Below are positions 60,701-64,000 of a DNA stretch of 64,000 nt, piece by piece. The stretch's first letter is position 1, and each line of letters opens with the position of its first letter. A program made the translations under genes and the position numbers. Location of the stretch: NCBI RefSeq assembly GCF_028471905.1, contig NZ_CP116902.1, forward strand, positions 3,307,001 through 3,371,000, in the 5' to 3' direction. Source of the DNA: Aneurinibacillus uraniidurans (GTDB lineage Bacteria; Bacillota; Bacilli; Aneurinibacillales; Aneurinibacillaceae). Below the pieces are notes generated by a model. That model was given only the letters and a program-made list of their open reading frames with translations, searched no databases and was not told where the DNA came from.

Positions 60701-63103
60701 TCATTCAGTGATCGTTTTGGCGAATCACCAGCAGCCGGTACCCTGAGCTTTACACTTACATGGCCTGTAGTGCAACCACCAGTGCTGCAATCATCTTTGT
60801 TCAATGCAAACAATATGACATTCACCTGGAAGGCAGTTACTTGGGCGAATGAATACCGTCTTTACAAGGTAACAGGTGATAGCAAACAACTGCTTTATAA
60901 AGGAACAGCGCTTACTAACACGGTTTACAATTTAGCAGAAGGCAATCATTCTTTCCAGGTAACTGCATACAGCACACGCTTTGGTGAATCTGCGCCTTCT
61001 AATCTTATTACCGAGAAAATTGTTTACCCGATTATGCAAGCACCTACAGCTAGCATAAAGCTGCTAAGTTCAACAGAAGCTTTAATTTCATGGAACTTTA
61101 TCACCTATGCAAACGGCTATAATGTGTATGAAATTATTGACGGTAAACCGGTACAATTAACTAAAAATCTAAACAATCTATCGTATAAGCTTTCTAACCT
61201 TACGTATGCAGACCATGAATACTATGTTACCTCGTTCAGTAATTCGTTTGGAGAATCAGAACGATCAAATACTGTAATCGCCAAGCTAATCATAGATACG
61301 GAAGCACCGGTAACAACGGCTAAAGTGACTCCTGCTTCTGCATCAACTGGCTGGGCGAATCAAAGCGCTGTTGTCTCATTGTCTGCAACAGACAACGAGG
61401 TAGGCGTTGCGAAAACATTCTATTCTCTTGATGGTGGCGAATTTGTAGAAGGGACAGACCTGACAATTAGCGAGGAAGGCATTCACAAACTCTCTTTCTA
61501 CTCTGTCGACAAAGTTGGCAACAAAGAAGCAGCTAAAACAATTGACATCAAAGTTGACAAAACAGCACCGGTAACAAAAGCAAATGAAATTAGCGATACG
61601 TTTACTCAGTCATCCAGCATTAAACTGAGTGCGACAGATGCACTCAGCGGTGTAGCCAAAACATTCTACTCGATTAACGGCTCTGATTATAAGGAAGGAA
61701 CATCCTTTACGGTAAGCGGAGATGGAACTAACAAAATCTCCTATTATTCAATAGACCAGGCCGGAAATACGGAAAAACCGCAAACTATCGAGGTAAAGGT
61801 TGATAACACGGCTCCTGTTACTACTTCTGATGCTCCTACAACATGGAGTAAGGACGATGTAACAGTTTCTCTAACCGCAACAGATACAGAGAGTGGTGTA
61901 GCCAAAACATTCTACTCGATTAATGGCTCTGAGTATAAGGAAGGAACATCCTTTACGGTAAGCGGAGATGGAACCAACAAAATCTCCTATTATTCAATAG
62001 ACCAGGCCGGAAATACAGAAAAACCGCAAACTGTCGAGGTAAAGATTGATAAAATGGCTCCTGTTACTACTTCTAATGCTCCTACAGCGTGGAGTAAGGA
62101 CGATGTAACAGTTTCTCTAACCGCAACAGATACAGAGAGTGGTGTAGCCAAAACATTCTACTCGATTAATGGCTCTGAGTATAAGGAAGGGACATCCTTT
62201 ACGGTAAGCGGAGATGGAACTAACAAAATCTCCTATTATTCAATAGACCAAACTGGAAATACGGAAAAACCGCAAACTATCGAGGTAAAGATTGATAAAA
62301 CCGCTCCTGTTACTACTTCTGATGCTCCTACAACATGGAGTAAGGACAATGTAACAGTTTCTCTAACTGCAACAGATACACAGAGTGGTATATCTAAGAC
62401 ATTCTACTCGATTAATGGCTCTGAATATAAGGAAGGGACATCCTTTACAGTAGATAAAGAAGGGATTACCCAAATTTCCTACTATTCAGTTGACCAGACT
62501 GGAAACATTGAAAAGCCTCAAAATGCTGAGGTAAAAATTGACCGTACAGCTCCAATTGTCACAATGGATGTAAATAAGGAAATCAAGCTTGGCACTAGTC
62601 TGTTACTAGAATACACAGCAAAAGATGACCAATCAGGTATTGCTTCTGAAAAGATGGTTGTCACCGATCCAACTGGGACATCTAGTACCGTAATGAACGG
62701 TAGCTCTATTACGATTAATAAACAGGGTGTCTATAATGTTTCGGTAACGGTAACTAATGCTGCAGGCCTTAGCACTACAATTCAAAGAAAGTTTTCCGTA
62801 TACATTCCTGCCACAATTGAAGTTACACCTAAAATTGTAAAAGGAAATAGTGGAGTGTTCACAGTCCGTGTTGATCTTCCTTCAGGCTATAGCACTCAAG
62901 GCTTTGATTTAAATACAGCAGAACTTAATGGTGTGAAAGCATTATCTTCGAATAATGGATACTACAATCAGGCAAAACTTGGCCAGTTTAAGTTTGAACG
63001 TTCCGATTTTACCTGGTCTACACCTGAAGTTGCTGTTGAGTTCCGTGGTTATGTAAATGGAGCTTTAGTAGTTGGGCAAACCATGGTTAAAGTACAAAAG
63101 TAA
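57737..63103 (+). CDS. Giant secreted FN3/Ig-repeat protein, probable adhesin or matrix protein
   Basis: The product has 1788 residues from a GTG at 57737 (CAGGGATG upstream). The signal peptide ends near NVFA (residue 30). Residues 35-1188 hold about 13 FN3-like domains of 88-89 residues with recurring YKVYQ-VIDGQKVLKST and RFGES-EGSQ. Residues 1189-1690 hold five OmpL47/Ig-like units of 82 residues (TAPVTTSDAPTTWSKDDVTV; KTFYSINGSEYKEGTSFTV) and a diverged sixth. The last 100 residues are unrelated. No LPxTG, SLH or membrane anchor is present, so it is secreted or held non-covalently. Expression is c-di-GMP-controlled. Confidence 0.9.
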   Translation: MRKRFLSKSSFLAFFLLVFQVFISIPNVFAEGILPPSNLAVQLVTPSDIKLTWSSVYGATGYNIYTITDGQLTLSGTSKTTSYSINNLPEGTYSYVVSTLSAEGESGPCAPVQAEIVYPDMQSPSTLTYTIQNGNNIVLNWSASQNAQSYNVYQISPEDQKTLLTTVTGRTYTVSNVPAGNYKYAVSAVNSAYGESPLSAPVQVEVTPTTMNAPRNFTYTVTNGNDVNLRWDAVTYADSYKVYQVVDGEKVLKSTITGTTVTYTNMPAGDYKYEVHSYSNRFGESTEGSQLSVTVGAVTMAAPGNFTYKLQNINDLVLTWGAVPNATGYKVYQVIDGQKTLKSTVTGTTVTYTNMPAGDYVYEVHSYSDRFGESAEGSQLSITVGAVTMAAPGNFAYKIQNGNDIVLTWNSVPNANSYKVYQIVNGQKVLKSTVTSTTVTYASMPAGDYKYEVYSFSTRFGESQEGSQVSFSLALPTMEPPANLLQTIKSATEFSLSWDPAAYATNYKVYQITNGQKVLKSTVTGTSVSYTNMAPGEYNFEIHSYSSRFGESVEGSKLTVTLNGQTMEAPANLTYSINNGNDITLKWASVPYATSYKIYQVIDGEKVLKSTVTGTSVTYTNVPAGDYKYVVTSISTLLGESPSGAETSFSLTLPTMDAPGNFAYKIQNVNDAVFTWGAVPNANSYKLYELIDGQKVLKTTVTTLTTTLLNIPAGEHTYVIHSFSSRFGESAEGSQVSFTQVFPTMQKPDNLTYTIANGNDISLKWNTATYATAYNVYQIIDGQPVLKKTVTGTSVTFTNMPEGDYTYEVRSFSSRFGESPEGSQVSIKLTQNVMQAPGNLTQSITNGNDITLKWNSVTYATAYKVYQVIDGQPVLKKTVTSTSVAFTNMPEGDYTYEVHSFSDRFGESSEGAKLSFTLDFPTMQAPGNLTQSITNGNDITLKWNGATYATAYKVYQIVDGQPVLKKTVTSTSVTFTDMPQGDYTYEVHSFSDRFGESPAAGTLSFTLTWPVVQPPVLQSSLFNANNMTFTWKAVTWANEYRLYKVTGDSKQLLYKGTALTNTVYNLAEGNHSFQVTAYSTRFGESAPSNLITEKIVYPIMQAPTASIKLLSSTEALISWNFITYANGYNVYEIIDGKPVQLTKNLNNLSYKLSNLTYADHEYYVTSFSNSFGESERSNTVIAKLIIDTEAPVTTAKVTPASASTGWANQSAVVSLSATDNEVGVAKTFYSLDGGEFVEGTDLTISEEGIHKLSFYSVDKVGNKEAAKTIDIKVDKTAPVTKANEISDTFTQSSSIKLSATDALSGVAKTFYSINGSDYKEGTSFTVSGDGTNKISYYSIDQAGNTEKPQTIEVKVDNTAPVTTSDAPTTWSKDDVTVSLTATDTESGVAKTFYSINGSEYKEGTSFTVSGDGTNKISYYSIDQAGNTEKPQTVEVKIDKMAPVTTSNAPTAWSKDDVTVSLTATDTESGVAKTFYSINGSEYKEGTSFTVSGDGTNKISYYSIDQTGNTEKPQTIEVKIDKTAPVTTSDAPTTWSKDNVTVSLTATDTQSGISKTFYSINGSEYKEGTSFTVDKEGITQISYYSVDQTGNIEKPQNAEVKIDRTAPIVTMDVNKEIKLGTSLLLEYTAKDDQSGIASEKMVVTDPTGTSSTVMNGSSITINKQGVYNVSVTVTNAAGLSTTIQRKFSVYIPATIEVTPKIVKGNSGVFTVRVDLPSGYSTQGFDLNTAELNGVKALSSNNGYYNQAKLGQFKFERSDFTWSTPEVAVEFRGYVNGALVVGQTMVKVQK
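57839..61300 (+). repeat. Tandem FN3-domain coding repeats (about 13 units of ~267 bp)
   Basis: Each unit ends in a codon block for P-T/A-M followed by x-A-P-x-N-F/L. Units 3-5 and 9-11 are most alike at nucleotide level (shared blocks such as GTTTACCAAGTTATTGATGG), suggesting recent duplication inside the gene. Confidence 0.85.
61301..62545 (+). repeat. Tandem 246-bp Ig-like coding repeats
   Basis: Units begin near 61565, 61811, 62057 and 62303, exactly 246 bp (82 codons) apart. The units at 61811 and 62057 differ at only a few bases. A related, less similar unit precedes them at 61301 and another follows from 62546. Confidence 0.9.
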
Positions 63104-63128
63104 GATATAACCAAACATAAGTAAGTGC

Positions 63129-63166
63129 AAAAAGGCCATTGGAAAACTTCATTCCAATGGCCTTTT
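63129..63166 (+). terminator. Terminator of the giant repeat protein gene
   Basis: AAAAGGCCATTGGAA pairs with TTCCAATGGCCTTTT. Confidence 0.88.
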
Positions 63167-63271
63167 GTGTTCATTTCTAATGTACAAAACAGATAAACGA
63201 TTACAACCAATCTGGCTTTTTTCGATTTTTTACTCTCATTTTTTCTGTCAGAATATGGTCAGTGGTCAAAA

Positions 63272-63296
63272 CAAAAAGCCCGGTTAGCTCCGTGCT
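63272..63296 (-). terminator. Terminator downstream of the small membrane peptide gene
   Basis: On the minus strand AGCACGG and CCGGGCT form a short stem (one mismatch), followed by TTTTTGTTTTG. Confidence 0.6.
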
Positions 63297-63368
63297 CTTC
63301 TTAATTCCTGTGTCATAAAGGTAAGCGTTACATCTAGATCCACAATCAAGTAATTAAAATGAATTATA

Positions 63369-63467
63369 TCATTTCCCGAAATATTCACTTGTTACAATAT
63401 ACGTAGCCATACCTACTATAACCATGACTATAATAGCGGAAATAATGCCTATTATTTTTTTTATCAT
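63369..63467 (-). CDS. 32-residue single-pass membrane peptide
   Basis: A short frame starting with ATG at 63467 has GGAGGG three bases upstream. It encodes MIKKIIGIISAIIVMVIVGM followed by ATYIVTSEYFGK and a TGA. The two lysines and long hydrophobic helix followed by a polar tail are typical of small membrane peptides. A terminator-like hairpin lies about 75 bp downstream. No family is recognised, and translation is inferred from the ribosome site alone. Confidence 0.5.
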   Translation of the reverse strand: MIKKIIGIISAIIVMVIVGMATYIVTSEYFGK

Positions 63468-63520
63468 ATACCCTCCATTATTTGGTTTATTTTTTTACAA
63501 ATATATACTAAAATAGCGTT

Positions 63521-63571
63521 AAAGTCCATAAAATTACAAATTTAGTATATAAGTTTAATTTTATGGACTTT
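63521..63571 (+). repeat. Perfect 15-bp inverted repeat upstream of the DUF2569 gene
   Basis: AAAGTCCATAAAATT (63521-63535) and AATTTTATGGACTTT (63557-63571) are separated by 21 bp, 37 bp before the start codon. It could be an operator or an mRNA leader hairpin. It is not followed by a T-run, so a terminator is unlikely. Confidence 0.75.
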
Positions 63572-63608
63572 ATATACTGCAAACAAAATAAGGGAGGATT
63601 TTAGTATT

Positions 63609-64000
63609 ATGGAGCAGCAAACAGACAAAAACGCTAATATATCTGTAAGCAACTCTTTTATAAGTACAGAAAAGTATAAATCAATAGGTGGATGGTTAAT
63701 TTTATTTGTTACAAGCTTGATCATAACTTTTATCATAATGCTCTTTGTTATTATTAATGAGTTATTACCAGTATTTTTAGATAAGCAACGTTCTATTTTA
63801 ATAACTCCCGGTTCACAATTATATGATCCATTATTCACTCGCATAACATACATAGAATTATTTATGAGCATAATAATTTCCATATCTGCTATCATTCTAT
63901 TAGTCTTTTTGTTTCAAAAAAGAAAATTCGTTCCGAAAATCGCTATAATTTATATCGTATTCTCCTCAGCCTATGCAATCGTAGATTTAGCAATGTATAT
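63609..64000 (+). CDS. DUF2569-like membrane protein, cut by the window end
   Basis: A frame open to the right edge encodes at least 130 residues. Residues 1-23 are polar (MEQQTDKNANISVSNSF), then YKSIGGWLILFVTSLIITFI and two more hydrophobic segments. The G-G-W-L-I-L-F entry to the first helix is the signature of DUF2569 membrane proteins of unknown function. GGGAGG lies 13 bases before the ATG. A long inverted repeat precedes it. Confidence 0.65.
   Translation, partial: MEQQTDKNANISVSNSFISTEKYKSIGGWLILFVTSLIITFIIMLFVIINELLPVFLDKQRSILITPGSQLYDPLFTRITYIELFMSIIISISAIILLVFLFQKRKFVPKIAIIYIVFSSAYAIVDLAMY

Noticed and set aside
61565-62545. Direct repeats considered as a CRISPR array or mobile element
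   Set aside because: The 246-bp periodicity is in frame with protein domains of a single open frame. There are no spacers and no transposase.

Overview
The window looks like chromosome of a low-to-mid G+C, spore-former-type Firmicute in the Bacillales. Many genes have close counterparts in Bacillus subtilis (kimA/ydaO, ywqB-ywqA, yfkK, yfmS, uppP, metNI, corA). Shine-Dalgarno sites are strong AGGAGG types, TTG/GTG starts are frequent, and intrinsic terminators are abundant. Gene content suggests the Aneurinibacillus/Brevibacillus neighbourhood, but that is a guess from memory of gene content. No rRNA, tRNA, CRISPR array, transposase or recognisable prophage was seen.

Layout. 0-9.4 kb: the tail of an RluF-type pseudouridine synthase, small hypothetical genes, a secreted stalk-domain protein behind a perfect Fur-type palindrome, CheY, a ferritin-like protein, ComFB, the rRNA methyltransferase RlmCD, and a HemAT-type globin chemoreceptor that also carries a C-terminal zinc-binding CZB domain. 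9.4-16 kb: a zinc/cadmium efflux unit (CDF pump plus overlapping ArsR regulator), thioesterase, alpha/beta hydrolase, UppP, a DUF523-DUF1722 protein coupled to a rhodanese, and CorA. 16-24 kb: a four-gene 2-oxo acid dehydrogenase operon with a cre site over its promoter, metNI under a SAM-I riboswitch, and a soluble YfmS-like chemoreceptor. 24-34.3 kb: ywqB-ywqA-like SWIM/SNF2 genes, an ABC exporter fused to a cyclic-nucleotide-binding domain, a SET-domain protein, an M15 peptidase with a stalk domain, thioredoxin-like and thioesterase genes, and a CuA lipoprotein. 34.3-39.4 kb: mnmH-selD (selenium to tRNA selenouridine), an NlpC/P60 hydrolase behind a c-di-AMP riboswitch, and a dCache chemoreceptor.

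39.5-49.2 kb: one minus-strand operon for a cytosolic group-2-like [NiFe] hydrogenase. It encodes the small and large subunits, the maturation endopeptidase, HypA, HypB, HypF, HypC, HypD, HypE, an unknown helical protein and a nickel-permease-like protein. Reading frames overlap or nearly touch throughout. HypA lacks its zinc-finger segment, and no membrane or electron-acceptor subunit is encoded.

49.4-57.2 kb: an aldo/keto reductase, a divergent Lrp/MFS pair, the potassium importer KimA, an AT-rich cassette of zinc-ribbon protein, Ser/Thr kinase and membrane HEXXH protein, and an amino-acid racemase. 57.2-63.2 kb: a c-di-GMP-I riboswitch controlling a 1788-residue secreted protein made of about 13 FN3-like and 5-6 Ig-like repeats. 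The window ends with a 32-residue membrane peptide gene and the start of a DUF2569 membrane protein behind a long perfect inverted repeat.

The recurring theme is second-messenger and metal signalling: c-di-GMP and c-di-AMP riboswitches, ComFB, KimA, Fur-type and ArsR-type operators, and a zinc/oxygen chemoreceptor. The best candidates for something undescribed are the zinc-ribbon/kinase/metalloprotease cassette, the minimal HypA in a group-2-like hydrogenase operon, the globin-MCP-CZB receptor and the c-di-GMP-controlled giant adhesin.
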